Shown piece after piece: positions 21,890-33,565 of a stretch of 64,000 bases of DNA. The notes beneath the pieces were generated by a model. The model ran no database searches. It was not told where the DNA came from and saw only the letters and a list, made by a program, of their open reading frames with translations. The position numbers and the translations under genes were made by a program. The stretch comes from Meghimatium bilineatum. Lineage: Eukaryota; Mollusca; Gastropoda; Stylommatophora; Philomycidae. The DNA is taken from positions 7,185,013 through 7,249,012 of the forward strand of contig CM067307.1 of NCBI GenBank assembly GCA_034231615.1, written 5' to 3'. Position 1 is the stretch's first letter, and every line of letters starts with the position of its first letter.

Positions 21890-23028
21890 CCAACTCTCAT
21901 CATCATCAAGTGCCGTCTCCGCAATAAAGGTTGGCTGCAACAGGTCTTCAACATCTCCTGTTTCTTGTGTTGGTAGTTCACACTGCTAGACTGTAATCTG
22001 TCCATCTTGTGATGTTACTCTCCCACTTGTATCTCTTTTCTACCTCTTGCTCGCTTCCCTTTGACTTTACCCTCAAGTAAGGTCTTCAACAAGATGTCAT
22101 GCCTTTTAATGTGTCAAAAATATTTTATTTGCCTGATCTTTATTTCTCTAGAAAGAAATGCTCTTTCTTCCTATTAAGTGTTTTAGCACCTCTTTATTTG
22201 TTTTCTTCTCTTTCCATATTCTCTCTATTCTGCTATACATCCACATCTCAAAGGCATCAATTCTGTCTTCTAATTTTTTGTTTATTGTCCATGTTTCTCA
22301 GCCATACATTAATATAGAATAGATGTAGCATTTTATTATTCTCATTTTTAACTTGTTTGTAATTTGTTTAGATATTAATAATTTCCTCATGTCATTGAAG
22401 GTACTTTTAGCCATTCCTATTGTCCTTTTAACTTCTGTTTCACATCTGCCATCATTTGTGACTATGTGTCCAAGATATTGATAATGTTTTACTTGTTGTA
22501 GTTTCTCTCCCTGTATGTTTATGCTTAGCTCTTGTTCTTCTGTGTCCTTGCTGATTATCATTGTTTTTGTTTTTTTGGATATTTATATGGTCCATATACA
22601 TTACTTGATTTATTGACTTGATCTATTAGTCTTTGTAGTTCATGTTCATTTTCTGCTAAAAGAACAGTGTCATCTGCATATCTAAGGTGGTAAGTTATTT
22701 TCCCATTGATCTTGAGTCCTGGTATTTCTTCTATATTTTTAAAGATATTCACTGTGCAAATATTAAATAGACTTGGTGATAAAATGCATCCTTGTCTTAC
22801 CCCTCTTCTTATTTCTATGTATGGTGAGTAGCTGTTTTCACACCTTATTGATGCAGTATGATTCCAGTATATATTTCTAATTTGTCTGATGTCTTTTCCA
22901 TCTATGCCTATTTCTTGAAGACATTGGATTAATTTTTCATGTTGGACTCTGTCAAAGGCCTTGATGTAGTCTATGAAGCTAATGTAGATACATTCTTGGA
23001 CATATTTATCACCAGTCGGATACACCAA
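21890..23028 (-). mobile_element. RTE-like LINE, RT catalytic core to 3' end
   Basis: Reading from 23028 down: FIDYIKAFDRVQHEKLIQCL (RT domain A/B), RRGVRQGCILSPSLFN, LRYADDTVLLAENEHELQ with the catalytic YADD near 22670, then YQYLGHIVTNDGRCETEVKR and IIKCYIYSILMYG, and, past a shift, the basic C-terminal block with RYKWESNITRWTD near 22040-22000. It ends by a catcatcatc run near 21900. The 156-codon piece at 22558-23028 is the best preserved RT in the window. Confidence 0.9.
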
Positions 23029-23039
23029 CTCTAAGACAT

Positions 23040-23557
23040 CTTAGAATCGGGGCTACAGGCAGATCTAATTTGTATGATTTCCAAAGAGATCCAGTGGATA
23101 CCGTCACACTGTAACATTGAAGGGAATGAAGTTGCATATAGACTGGCCAAAGAAGGAGGGAATTTACCTCAAGAAGACTGTCTGGTCAGTTATGAAGACC
23201 ATCATTAAAGGCAACTATAACAAAAAGTGGAAAGAAGACCACCCCAAATATAATCCAGATGACGGGTATTACTAACTATCCAGAAGAGACCAGGTTATCT
23301 TGCTGCGCCTCAGAACTGGTCACAACAAAATGAGACATCACCTGTACACCAAATTCAAACAGGTACAACTGGCCTTTGTCATTGAAGCCTTGCGAATATG
23401 ACAGCAGAACATATCCTACAAGAATGTCCCTAGTATGCAGACCTGAGAAATAAGACATGACCCACTCCAATCAGCGTTGAACAGAAACTGTATGTCACAG
23501 CGGAAACCCTGAAACAGACAGCAGTCTATATCATAGAATATAACCTGACTGAGTAAT
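23040..23557 (+). mobile_element. RNase H-type LINE 3' fragment
   Basis: The plus strand reads IQWIPSHCNIEGNEVAYRLA (23087-23147), the last RNase H motif, then VILLRLRTGHNKMRHHLYTK (23298-23360) and a decayed knuckle. It meets the minus-strand RTE fragment tail to tail at about 23030. The matching blocks at 8.3-8.7 kb belong to the same group. Confidence 0.8.
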
Positions 23558-23815
23558 GATCTATATCATAGAATCTAGAGTCCCAACCTGACTGAGTAAT
23601 GATCTATATCACAGAATCTAGAGTCACAACCTGGCTGAGTAATGATCTATATCACAGAATCTAGAGTCACAACCTGACTGAGTAATGATCTATATCACAG
23701 AATCTAGAGTCACAACCTGACTGAGTAATGATCTATATCACAGAATCTAGAGTCACAACCTGACTGAGTAATGATCTATATCACAGAATCTAGAGTCACA
23801 ACCTGACTGAGTAAT
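23558..23815 (+). repeat. Minisatellite, 43-bp unit, 6 copies, seeded from a LINE 3' end
   Basis: Copies start gatctatatcacagaatcta at 23558, 23601, 23644, 23687, 23730 and 23773. The LINE sequence immediately before (23523-23557, gtctatatcatagaatataacctg) is a shorter form of the unit. Confidence 0.92.
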
Positions 23816-23889
23816 GATCGCCGAAGAAGAAGAAATGTGGCGGCTACTGACAGAATAATGACTGAATAATGACCAACCGCAACTGATAA

Positions 23890-24262
23890 ATTATCACATA
23901 CAGAACACGTTCGTTGAATGAATGATACACACAGAATTATCACATACAGAACACGTACGTTGAATGAATGATACACACAGAATTATCACATACAGAACAC
24001 GTTCGTTGAATGAATGATACACACAGAATTATCACATACAGAACACGTACGTTGAATGAATGATACACACAGAATTATCACATACAGAACACGTTCGTTG
24101 AATGAATGATACACACAGAATTATCACATACAGAACACGTACGTTGAATGAATGATACACACAGAATTATCACATACAGAACACGTACGTTGAATGAATG
24201 CTACACAAAGAATGATCACATACAGAACACGTTCGTTGAATGAATGATACACAAAGAATTAA
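23890..24262. repeat. Minisatellite, 46-bp unit, 8 copies
   Basis: Unit ttatcacatacagaacacgt plus tcgttgaatgaatgatacacacagaa; the site cgtTcg/cgtAcg alternates between copies, hinting at a 92-bp higher-order unit. Confidence 0.92.
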
Positions 24263-24720
24263 TCTTCTTACACTATCTTGGATATCGTAAAATGTAAAAT
24301 TTCAATCATATTAGAATAACTAAAATTAGATCTATCCATAGGTGATTGCTACATTGTTGTAAATGGTGAGATACAAGTTTTATTTTGCACATTTATTTGG
24401 TAAACTATGCCAACAAATTTGGGACACTTCAATGTCATGAGACTAGGCTTACTGAAATAACATGAAAAATAATAAACATCAGCAAACCAAAATGAATTTT
24501 GCAGTTTTATGTTTTAAATACTGCCAAGATTAATATAGTTAGTGGAAAGTTTTAACGGTACAATGATAGACTAAGTCTCCGTTGTGTACCAATAAATTAT
24601 GTTGTAATTTTTTATTTTTTTTGGGTAATGTGTGCAATTTTGAAATATTGTATGCAGAATTCCACTCACTAAATTATGACGTCATCGTGGGGTAAAATTG
24701 TCAGCCGTATGTGTTCCGTC
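24263..24720. other. No gene seen
   Basis: AT-rich stretch without recognisable coding or repeat structure. Confidence 0.55.
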
Positions 24721-24724
24721 TTGC

Positions 24725-25120
24725 GTTAGAGTTAGATTTTAGGGGCAAGGGTTAGGATTTAGGGTTAGATCTTAGGGGCTAGGGTTAGGATTTAGGCTTA
24801 GATCTTAGGGACTAGGGTTAGGGGCTAGTGTTAGGATTATATCTTAGGGGCTAGTATTATAATTTAGGGTTATATCTTAGGGGCTAGGGTTAGGGGCTAG
24901 TATTAGGATTTAGGGTTAGATCTTATGGGTAGGGTAAGAGGCTAGGGTTATGATTTAGGGGTAGAGTTAGGGACTATGGTTAGGATTTAGGGTTAGATCT
25001 TAGGGGTAGCGTTAGAGACTAGGGTTAGCATTTAGGGGTAGTGTTATGGACTAGGGTTATGATCAGGAGCTACGGTTAGGTGTTATGGTTAAGTACTGAA
25101 GTTAGGGTAAGGATTAGGGT
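24725..25120 (+). repeat. Degenerate TTAGGG-like tract
   Basis: About 400 bases of irregular ttaggg, tagggttagg, gatcttagggg and ggctagggtt, all on one strand. It resembles an old interstitial telomere-type tract, or a simple minisatellite that happens to be TTAGGG-like. There is no run of perfect hexamers. Confidence 0.75.
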
Positions 25121-25323
25121 TGTTTCTTACTAAACATTTTCTGGAGGATAATATTTTATCAATATTCGTCAGAATAAACGAATAAATAACAATTTGTAAA
25201 CATTTTTTGATTAATGTTGGGATTTCGGTTGGTGACTATTTATATACTTGGTGTCGCCTTGTCTATTTTTGGCATGCGAATCCAAGTTTGTAAATATCGA
25301 TCAACGGAAATCCGAACAATAAT

Positions 25324-25515
25324 ACAAAAACCTCACAGAACAAAAACCGCACAGAACAAAAACCTCACAGAACAAAAACCGCACAGAACAAAAACCTCAC
25401 AGAACAAAAACCTCACAGAACAAAAACCTCACAGAACAAAAACTTACAGAACAAAAACCTCACAGAACAAAAACCTCACAGAACAAAAACCTCACAGAAC
25501 AAAAACCTCACAAAT
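25324..25515. repeat. Minisatellite, 16-bp unit, about 11 copies
   Basis: Unit cctcacagaacaaaaa. Because 16 is not a multiple of three, all frames interleave, giving the spurious KPHRTKTSQNKNLTEQ period. Confidence 0.92.
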
Positions 25516-27419
25516 TTGTTCCTGATAAATTATGTTTATAAGGTCCTTATTGGAGACGGTCATGTTTCAGCACATAATCCTCCAACGATTACTATCTACA
25601 TAGTCATATTGTCTACTAGAAGTATTATGTCTGGATGGTGGTTTGTCTGGTAGCACTGATAAGACCCGCATAATTCCACCTTTGGCGTAAAATAATAGAT
25701 TTTACAATAATAGATTCACTATGAATAATTTTATGCCAAATTCTTAGCGGAAATTGACAATTTTTTAATCAAGATCTGTGTACCGTGTAAATGTTCCAGT
25801 TTTGAGTTGTTCAGATGTTGGGGAAAGAGTTTATAAATAGAATTCCTAATGTGAACCGGAAGGCATACATTCAATTGCATTAGCTAAACAAACTTCACGT
25901 GAACTGATATTGTTGAACCGTAACCGTGGACAATAGAAGACATATTCGATATTTGGAAAGCAACCTTCAATTTTAAAATTGAAATAGTAAGATCTGGAAA
26001 ATATCCATTTTTATGTACTATTTTTTGTAACGGACTAGAGTCCTATTTGGAGGCGAAAAGAACTCCTGTTCTGTTTCCCTTGTACGGTCCTTCAGGTAAA
26101 GTAGAGTTTGCCGGACAGATTGTGGCTATTTAAATGGACCAAGGACAATTTAATCATAGGCTACCGAAATTTCCCTCGAGAAGTCATTCCTAAACCAGTG
26201 GCAGTTTGGTAACTGGCAGTTAGGTAAAATAATAAAAATAAAAAAATAATAATAATTAACATTTGGTAATTATCTAATTTTGTTTGTCAGTTCGTAGATG
26301 CCCGATGAGTCCGATTCGTGCACGCAAAGTTCTATTGCAGTGCTTGCAGGAGTGCTGAAGGTTCGGGGTAGGAGAATTTACGGATTTGTCCTTCCGCTTC
26401 TTGCGATTGTGGATTACCCGCAGTGTTCTTTCTTTTTCAAATTTCGGGATGCCAGCAGTGATCTGGGTGTGCCAGACTGAGCGATTAAGCGCTGTAGTCT
26501 CTCAGGATCTAGGATCGATGCTGCAGTGCTTGAGAGAGCTTTTATGTGATCCTTGAAGAGCTTTCACAGTTTGCGAACTGGTGGGATAATCCGAGAGTTT
26601 CAACCCCTGACTAAGTTGAAATGTAGATGTGATATCACAATGTGGGAAGGATCCATGTGCTCGGCGATGTCCAGACAGAAATGACTGTCTAGAAGACCAT
26701 TAGCTAGAAGTGACAGCTGGTGGTTAATTATGGTGTAGGGAAATTATCTACCAGGGAAATGTTGGTATGTAAAGGCTGAAAAGTAATAGTATGGGGATAA
26801 CAGAGATTGGTCAAAATATAAACATATTTCCCGATCCTTCTTTTCTCTGATGTTAGATCTTTAGAAACAGTTAAATGGATTAGCAGCTTGAATAAATGAG
26901 GAATTTTGTGACAGATTTAGGAACCTTCCTGATTGGACTAAAGACATGAGAAACGGACTGTCTAAGAGACGATTGACAAGAGATGTCATAGTATCTGTCC
27001 TGTATGGGACAAACTTACAAGTGGACCAATGGGCGGCTTTCAGACAACCCAGCAAGTTGGGGTCTGGAAGCAAAGAAAAGTTATCTACATTGAATTTTTG
27101 GGGACAGACGGTTGGCAATAGTTCAAGGGTACGATTGTGTCTTCGGTTGTGCGACCTTTCAAGAGAACTAGTTGAGAGTTGTTTTTGGACCGTTCTGGAT
27201 TGGAACGGCGATCCAGAGATTTGGGTCTCAGCCTGAGACTGACTGGGAGTTAGCACCGCTAGATAAAACGGTGGATCGAGAGATTGGAACATAAATTTGA
27301 GATAGGAGCAAACGCTAGCTCAAAGCAAAACTCTAGGGAACTTGGTGGGTATAACTTCCCTAGTTTTTTAAATTTCTAGGTATAGTATCGCTGGCTCAGG
27401 GGTTTCATGGTCTTTTACG
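25516..27419. other. No gene assigned; 26.3-27.3 kb is less AT-rich and may hold an unrecognised element
   Basis: 26298-26480 (plus) and 26861-27292 (minus, 143 codons) are open but show no domain I recognise, and they lie on opposite strands. The base composition of 26290-27280 differs from the AT-rich flanks. Upstream GT92 exons could lie here but I could not find a membrane-anchor exon. Confidence 0.45.
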
Positions 27420-27547
27420 GTACCTATGAATAAAAATATATAAAAAAGTAAATAAAAAACATAAAATAAAACATTTTGAGAATTGTCCTGTTTAGTTTTA
27501 TTGTATGTTTTTAATTTACTTTTTTATATATTTTTATTCATCGGTAC
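27420..27547. repeat. AT-rich near-perfect palindrome, 53-bp arms
   Basis: Left arm 27420-27472 (gtacctatgaataaaaatat...) is the reverse complement of right arm 27495-27547 (...atatttttattcatcggtac), with three or so mismatches and a 22-bp spacer. It could be a small foldback element. Confidence 0.88.
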
Positions 27548-27856
27548 GGTCAGTTTTTCTAGTAACCAGTTTAATTTATTTTGCTTTACCATCACGCCAG
27601 TTTAGCACAGTTCGCACAAAAATCCTACGTATTATTGCAAGTTTGTGCTATTAATAAACAGAAAAAAAATAGATGGGAGCAAGAGAAATCCTCTGATATT
27701 TTAGTTATTTATAGACATTTTAAACAGTTGATATTACAAATATATTTATATATTTAATTAGTTCTGATTATAAATATCTTAAATAGTCAACAGTCATTAA
27801 ACAGCTTTATATTAAAACAAGATATTAGAGGCATCTTAAACAACTGACATTATAAA

Positions 27857-27980
27857 CAGTTGAATAGTTACAATTGCAAACATTTTAAACAGTTGAATAG
27901 TTACAATTGCAAACATTTTAAACAGTTGAATAGTTACAATTGCAAACATTTTAAACAGTTGAATAGTTACAATTGTAAAC
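27857..27980. repeat. Minisatellite, 33-bp unit, 4 copies
   Basis: Unit gttgaatagttacaattgca plus aacattttaaaca. It lies about 160 bases before the first visible GT92 exon, inside what is probably its upstream intron. Confidence 0.9.
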
Positions 27981-28136
27981 TTAAACAGTTAAAATTATGT
28001 ATGGTTAATATGTTAAGGACGCGCATTAAAAATCTGAGCTAATTTCAAAACATTGTTGTATATATCTTATTTAAAAAAGGTCAAAGATATCAATTTTACT
28101 GCCATTTAACGACATATCTTTGTTGTTTTCTGATAG

Positions 28137-28958
28137 GCTGGACGATATTCTCAGTGGAGGCATCGACCAATCAATGAGCGGAAGACATACGCAAAACACT
28201 TTCTTCGTCCACGTGATATCAATATTTACATGTACTCTGCAATTGCCAACTACCATCTTCCCGTTAGTGGCGCCATCAATATTGTCATTACCACTCTAGA
28301 TGCTTCCACATCATCTTTAGATTGTTGTGTGATACTAGACAACAGTACTGTGTTTACTACTAGATCGCAAGAATATTTTTTCTATCACACACTGGACGTT
28401 CCAATATTGTCCAGAATTACGGAGTACATGCACCCACAGATCTACAAGGCGCGTCAGTACGCCTGTGTCGTTCCTGAAATTGGTCAGCACGCTAGTCATG
28501 TTACTTTAACATCCTCATCTTGTTCTTCAGATATCCACGACTATATTCCAGTCCTCTACCCTCAACGGGTACCAGGAGGGCTTGCTATATGTGCAAAAAT
28601 AGCACACAGTGGTGGCCTTGACCCTGAAAAGGTTATAGAGTGGTTTGAACTCCAAAGAATTTTAGGAGTAGATAAAGTATTAATATACGATTTGGGAAAT
28701 CCCGAAAATTTGAACCGAGTTTTTCGATACTACCAAGAAATTGGAATGCTTGACTTGCAGCCTTACGAGTTGCCCGGGGAGCCCGCTAATAGATCTTTGA
28801 TGGAGAAAGTAAAAAATACCTTACAATTTCACAATGATGAGTCAATGTCCATTATTGAATGTCGCCAGAGAATGGCTGGGTACTCTTTCGTTATGAGTCA
28901 CGATCTGGACGAGTTCATTATTCCCAGGAAGAATGTTGGACTAAAACCATTCTTTAAG
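28137..28958 (+). CDS. Glycosyltransferase family 92 (DUF23) protein, first visible exon (274 codons)
   Basis: GT92 enzymes are type II Golgi membrane proteins; the studied nematode member GALT-1 adds galactose to core fucose of N-glycans. The exon opens after a tgatag acceptor (start of exon 28137, phase 0) and ends at AAG before gtaaat. Visible blocks: a beta-sandwich-like N-terminal part (RDINIYMYSAIANYHLPVSG), the fold start LAICAKIAHSGGLDPEKVIE, WFELQRILGVDKVLIYDLGN and, at residues 256-260, DLDEF (28902-28916), the acidic motif that stands for DxD in this family. The preceding IIECRQRMAGYSFVMSHDLD fits the usual DC...W.DxDEF order. Earlier exon(s) with the transmembrane anchor were not found. 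Joined with the next two exons it gives 411 residues to the stop, so it is most of a usual 450-550-residue protein. No breaks. Substrate is unknown. Confidence 0.9.
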
Positions 28959-29759
28959 GTAAATTGTATGCTTTTAATACCTCTGTAATGTCTCTGTAAT
29001 GTTGTTTTGTAAAAGAAGTAACATTGACACAGTTTTGTTATCTTCTATATATGGTCAAAATGACCCAGATGTTATGCTGAAGTCGGAGATGACAGATTAA
29101 AAGATACAGTCTGTAAATCATAGCACGGCGCGTTTTGTTGTCCGGACAGTATCGTGCGGATCTGCAGGAATTTGAGAACTAATGCAGAAGAAGAACTTTA
29201 ATGGTTTATTAATAATGTTTACATTTTGTCTGTCATTTTGTAACCAAAATAAAAAAGCTGGTAACACACAGTCAAGTTTATAAACGAGACAAACTTCAGA
29301 TATATGCACGTTTCTTCCAGGCGAACGAAAAAAGATGAAAATTAAATAATGTTTACATTGTGTCTATGAAGTGCAATACTATCAATGCACATGCAAATTT
29401 GAGAGCTCAAATTTTATATTGAATCGATTTTTATTTATGGTCTTGAAGCATGGTTGGTAAACAAAACAGTTCAAAGTGATCTGTGGTACTGACATATTGT
29501 TTGTGGTAAGAATTAGGCAAATTTCACCAACACCTAATAAAATTAGACGTCCTTGAGTAAATAGACAATTTATAGAAAACAGAAGCAAACAGCAAATACG
29601 TGTATGGCATGTGGTGAGAAAAACAAAATGTGAACATTTAATAAGAGTTGAAAAGATCTACTATCAAGGACATCACGACTAGTAAAAGAAAGAAGACTTC
29701 TGTTCCCCATGGTGTCTAGCGGCATATGTGGATATGACAAGACAAGACGCAAAGATCAA

Positions 29760-30425
29760 GGGACAGTCACTAGTTTTTGAACGTGTGTGTCCATTACTAG
29801 TTTTTGAGCTTGTGTGTTTCCGTCACTAGTTTTTGAATGTGTGTTTCTTTACTAGTTTTTGAATTTGTGTGCCGTTACTAGTTTTTGAGTGCGTGTGTCG
29901 TCACTAATTATGGAGCTTATGTGTCATCTCCAGACTGTGTCGTTACTTGTTTTTGAGCTTGGTGTCCCATCTCCAGACTTTGAGCATGTGTCGTTACTAG
30001 TTTTTTTTAGCTTGGTGTGCCATCTCCAGACTTTGAGCATGTATCGTTACTAGTTTTTGAGCTTTGTGTCCTATCTCCAGACTTTGAGCATGTGTCGTTA
30101 CTTGTTTTTGAACTTGGTGTCCCATCTCCAGACTTTGAGCATGTGTCGTTACTTTTTTTGAGCTTGGTGTCCCATCTCCAGACTTTGAGCATGTGTCGTT
30201 ACTTGTTTTTGAGCTTGGTGTCCCATCTCCAGACTTTGAGCATGTGTCGTTACTTGTTTTTGAGCTTGATGTGCCATCTCCAGACTTTGAGCATGTGTCG
30301 TTATTTGTTTTTGAGATTGGAGTCCCATCTCCAGACTTTGAGCATTTGTCGTTACTTGTTTTTGAGATTGGAGTCCCATCTCCAGACTTTGAGCATTTGT
30401 CGTTACTTGTTTTTGAGTTTCTATT
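29760..30425. repeat. Minisatellite, 51-bp unit, about 9 copies, with older relatives before it
   Basis: Core 29946-30425: cccatctccagactttgagc plus atgtgtcgttacttgttttt plus gagcttggtgt. The lead-in at 29760-29945 has shorter relatives of the same theme (gttactagtttttgag). At 51 bases the unit keeps frame, giving the false ORFs with repeated PSPDFEHVSLLVFELG. Confidence 0.9.
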
Positions 30426-31130
30426 TCGTTACTAGTTTTAGAGTGTGTATGCCATTTCCAATTATTAAACTGTCGTATCTTCACTAGTTTTTGAACTTGT
30501 TCGTCGTCACTAGTTTTTGAGCGCGTGTGTCGACATGAGATTTTTTAGCGTGAGTGTCGTCATTAGTTTCTGAGCGTGTGTGTCGTCACTAGTTTTTTTA
30601 GCGTGGGTGTCGTCATTAGTTTTTTTAGCGTGTGTGTCGTCATTAGTTTCTGAGCGTGTGTGTCGTCACTAGTTTTTTTAGCGTGTTTGTCGTCACTAGT
30701 TTTTTTAGCGTGAGTGTCGTCATTAGTTTCTGAGCGTGTGTGTCGTCATTAGTTTTTTTAGCGTGTGTGTCGTCATTAGTTTCTGAGCGTGTGTGTCGTC
30801 ACTAGTTTTTTTAGCGTGTGTGTCGTCACTAGTTTTTTTAGCGTGAGTGTCGTCATTAGTTTCTGAGCGTGTGTGTCGTCACTAGTTTTTTTAGCGTAGG
30901 TGTCGTCATTAGTTTTTTTAGCGTGTGTGTCGTCATTAGTTTCTGAGCGTGTGTGTCGTCACTAGATTTTTAGCGTGTGTGTCGTCACTAGTTTTTTTAG
31001 CGTGTGTGTCGTCACTAGTTTTTTTAGCGTGTGTGTCGTCACTAGTTTCTGAGCGTGTGTGTCGTCACTAGTTTTTTTAGCGTGTGTGTCGTCACTAGTT
31101 TTTTTAGCGTGGGTGTCGTCACTAGTTTCA
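30426..31130. repeat. Minisatellite, about 25-bp unit, about 25 copies
   Basis: Unit gtgtgtcgtcactagttttt plus ttagc, alternating with a gtttctgagc form; the alternation suggests a compound higher-order unit. It evolved from the same theme as the preceding 51-mer array. Confidence 0.9.
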
Positions 31131-31316
31131 AGCATTTATTCGATTTAAAAAAAAGACCATCAAAATAAATGAGAAAGTCTAGTCAGTATCACCCAATACA
31201 CTCAATACCAACCAATGCTATAACAATATCACTCAATGATATCGCACAGTAATATCACTTTATATAATATATAATATCACACAATACTATTAATATCACG
31301 CAATTTTTTTTTCTAG

Positions 31317-31534
31317 GAATTGATGGAAATACATCAGGACAGTGCCGGATTTTATTTTGATACCGAATTTTTCATCTATAACTGGGGTCCAACCAACCCA
31401 GAGGATGACCTGTCACTTACACGCTACAGAAAAGCTACAAAACCTCATTGGGAGCGTCCTAAATATGTATATTTGCCTCATCGTACGCTTTCCATCCAGA
31501 CACACGAAATTTACCCACTTAAACCATACATGAC
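31317..31534 (+). CDS. GT92 glycosyltransferase, penultimate exon
   Basis: Acceptor ttctag, start phase 0, end ATGAC before gtaagt (phase 2). Reads ELMEIHQDSAGFYFDTEFFI, then YNWGPTNPEDDLSLTRYRKA and ending THEIYPLKPYMT. It directly continues the DLDEF exon (KPFFK then ELMEIHQDSAGF), as expected for the second half of the GT92 catalytic fold, where a conserved aromatic F(x)F/W-G segment follows the acidic motif. No breaks. Confidence 0.9.
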
Positions 31535-31589
31535 GTAAGTAGAAAATAACAGAGGTCACTTTTGTTCCTACACTTGTCATTTCAGTTGG

Positions 31590-32225
31590 TATAGTTTATG
31601 TTATTCACCATAGTATAGTTTAAGTTATTCTCCATGATATAGTATATGTTATTCTCTATGGTATAATTTGTTATTCTCATGGTATAGTTCATGTTTTTTT
31701 CCATCATATAGTTTATGTTATTTTCCATCATATAGTTTATGTTATTTTCCATGATATAGTTTATGTTATTCTCCATGGTATAGTTTGTTATTCTCCATGG
31801 TATAGTTTGTTATTCTTCATGGTATAGTTTGTTATTCTTCATGGTATAGTTTATATTATTCTTCATGGTATAGTTTATATTATTCTTCATGGTATAGTTT
31901 ATATTATTCTTCATGGTGTAGTTTGTTATTCTCCATGGTATAGTTTGTTATTCTCCATGGTATAGTTTGTTATTCTCCATGGTAAAGTTTATGTTATTAC
32001 CCTTGGTATAGTTTATATTATTCATGGTATATTTTATATTTTTTACATGGTGTAATTTGTGCTATTCTCCATGGTATATTTTAATTTATTTTCCATCGTA
32101 TACTTCACGTTATTCTCCATGGTATAGTTGATGTTATTCTCCATGGTATAGTTAATGTTATTCTCCATGGTATAGTTTATGTTAATCTCCATGGTATAGT
32201 TTGTGTTATTCTACCTAGTATAACT
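31590..32225. repeat. Minisatellite, about 24-bp unit, about 25 copies, in GT92 intron
   Basis: Unit ttattctccatggtatagtt plus tatg, with shortened forms. A G12 tract follows at about 32297-32309. Confidence 0.9.
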
Positions 32226-32660
32226 TATGATATTCTTCATAGATTACATCAACATGTAGGGGTCGAGGCTTGAAAAAGTTTTGACAGCTTGTGACAGGGG
32301 GGGGGGGGGGGAGTTGACACAAGTCGACTTCAGCAATACTGTTTTGTATATGCTTATTAAATTGTTTGTGAAACATCCACCCCCTCCCCTCTCGTGTTGC
32401 TGGGACCCGAAAAGAGATCAAATAATAAAAACACTGTTTACTTTCCTTGCATGTTGTAAAATGTGACAAAGAAAGTTACGGGATGGAAATGGCTGTGCAA
32501 TCCCAAATATGGTCACAGTGATCAAGGATCGATGCCGAAATCGGATATATCAAGCAGAAATAGGCAGCAAAGCTGTAAAGCATGACACAACTCATTCAGA
32601 TTTTCGGACTACACCTCGATAATCTGCAGGAGTATTGGAACGAACGCACAAGAAGAAGAT
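32226..32660. other. Intron sequence, possible family F relic
   Basis: 32585-32660 has ttttcggactacacctcgat, then ctgcaggagtattggaacga and agaagaag, resembling a shortened, diverged family F copy. Nothing else assignable. Confidence 0.4.
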
Positions 32661-32664
32661 GTCA

Positions 32665-33215
32665 GCAACAATAGAGACACATTGTATTAGCATAGTAGAG
32701 ACACATTGTATTAGCAACAGTAGAGACACATTGTATTAGCAACAGTAGAGACACATTGTATTAGCTACAGTAGAGACACATTGTATTAGCAACAGTAGAG
32801 ACACATTGTATTAGCAACAGTAGATACACATTGTATTAGCAACAATAGAGACACATTGTATTAGCAACAATAGAGACACATTGTATTAGCAACAGTAGAG
32901 ACACGTTGTATTAGCAACAGTAGAGACACATTGTATTAGCAACAGTAGAGAGACATTGTATTAGCAACAATAGAGACATTGTATTAGCAACAATAGAGAC
33001 ACGTTGTATTAGCAACAGTAGAGACACATTGTATTAGCAACAGTAGAGACACATTGTATTAGCAACAGTAGAGACACATTGTATTAGCAATAGTAGAGAC
33101 ACATTGTATTAGCAAAAGTAGAGACACATTGTATTAGCAAAAGTAGAGACACATTGTAGTAGCAACAGTAGAGACACATTGTAGTAGCAACAGTAGAGAC
33201 ACATTGTAGTAGCAA
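32665..33215. repeat. Minisatellite, 25-bp unit, about 22 copies, in GT92 intron
   Basis: Unit agcaacagtagagacacatt plus gtatt, low divergence, so young. Confidence 0.93.
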
Positions 33216-33234
33216 AGTCTTGAAAACTAGATAT

Positions 33235-33424
33235 GAAATGGTTACAGCTGCAATGTCTGAATAACAGAAACGCTTAAATAATGGTAATAAGACAGAAGAA
33301 ATAGCATCTGGAATACAATATCAAAGTAGATAGGGCCAGTCTGAAGCAAGTCAGCGTATTCAAATATATGGGTATCTTGATGACAGCAGATGGAAGATGT
33401 ATTAAAGAAGTCAAATGTATAATA
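33235..33424 (+). mobile_element. LINE fragment (RT C-terminal side)
   Basis: The plus strand reads FKYMGILMTADGRCIKEVK (near 33357-33415), the block that follows YADD in RTE-type LINEs (FKYLGSIITxDGRxxxEIK). Lies in the GT92 intron. Confidence 0.65.
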
Positions 33425-33565
33425 TAGCTATCTATATACTGTGATCCTTGTTTGCATTGCGTTGTGAGGGATATAAGAGTTCTCTGGAGATGGCCTTCTT
33501 GTGTGCTGTTTATAAGCTTGTTCCTGTAGTTTCTCTGATTTCTGTGGTCCATCTTATACATGGTC
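33425..33565 (-). mobile_element. LINE 3' end fragment
   Basis: The reverse complement reads aagatggaccacagaaat ... aacagcacacaagaaggcca then tctccagagaactcttat and atagatagc. The same string ends the LINE fragments at 36200-36350 and 48070-48215. Faces the previous fragment tail to tail. Confidence 0.8.

Larger units (their letters stand above)
28959..31316 (+). other. GT92 intron, more than half of it minisatellite
   Basis: Bounded by gtaaat and ttctag. Contains the arrays at 29760-31130 and otherwise AT-rich filler. A scrap resembling repeat family F (ctgcaggaatttgagaacta) is at 29160-29190. Confidence 0.8.

Noticed and set aside
23558-24262. CRISPR-like arrays
   Set aside because: Units are contiguous without unique spacers, and the DNA is from an animal genome.
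26861-27292. 143-codon minus-strand ORF as a host gene
   Set aside because: No recognised domain, no splice structure, and the opposite strand is equally open.
30017-30487. 156-codon ORF with PSPDFEHVSLLVFE repeats
   Set aside because: A 51-bp minisatellite in a GT92 intron, also open on the other strand.
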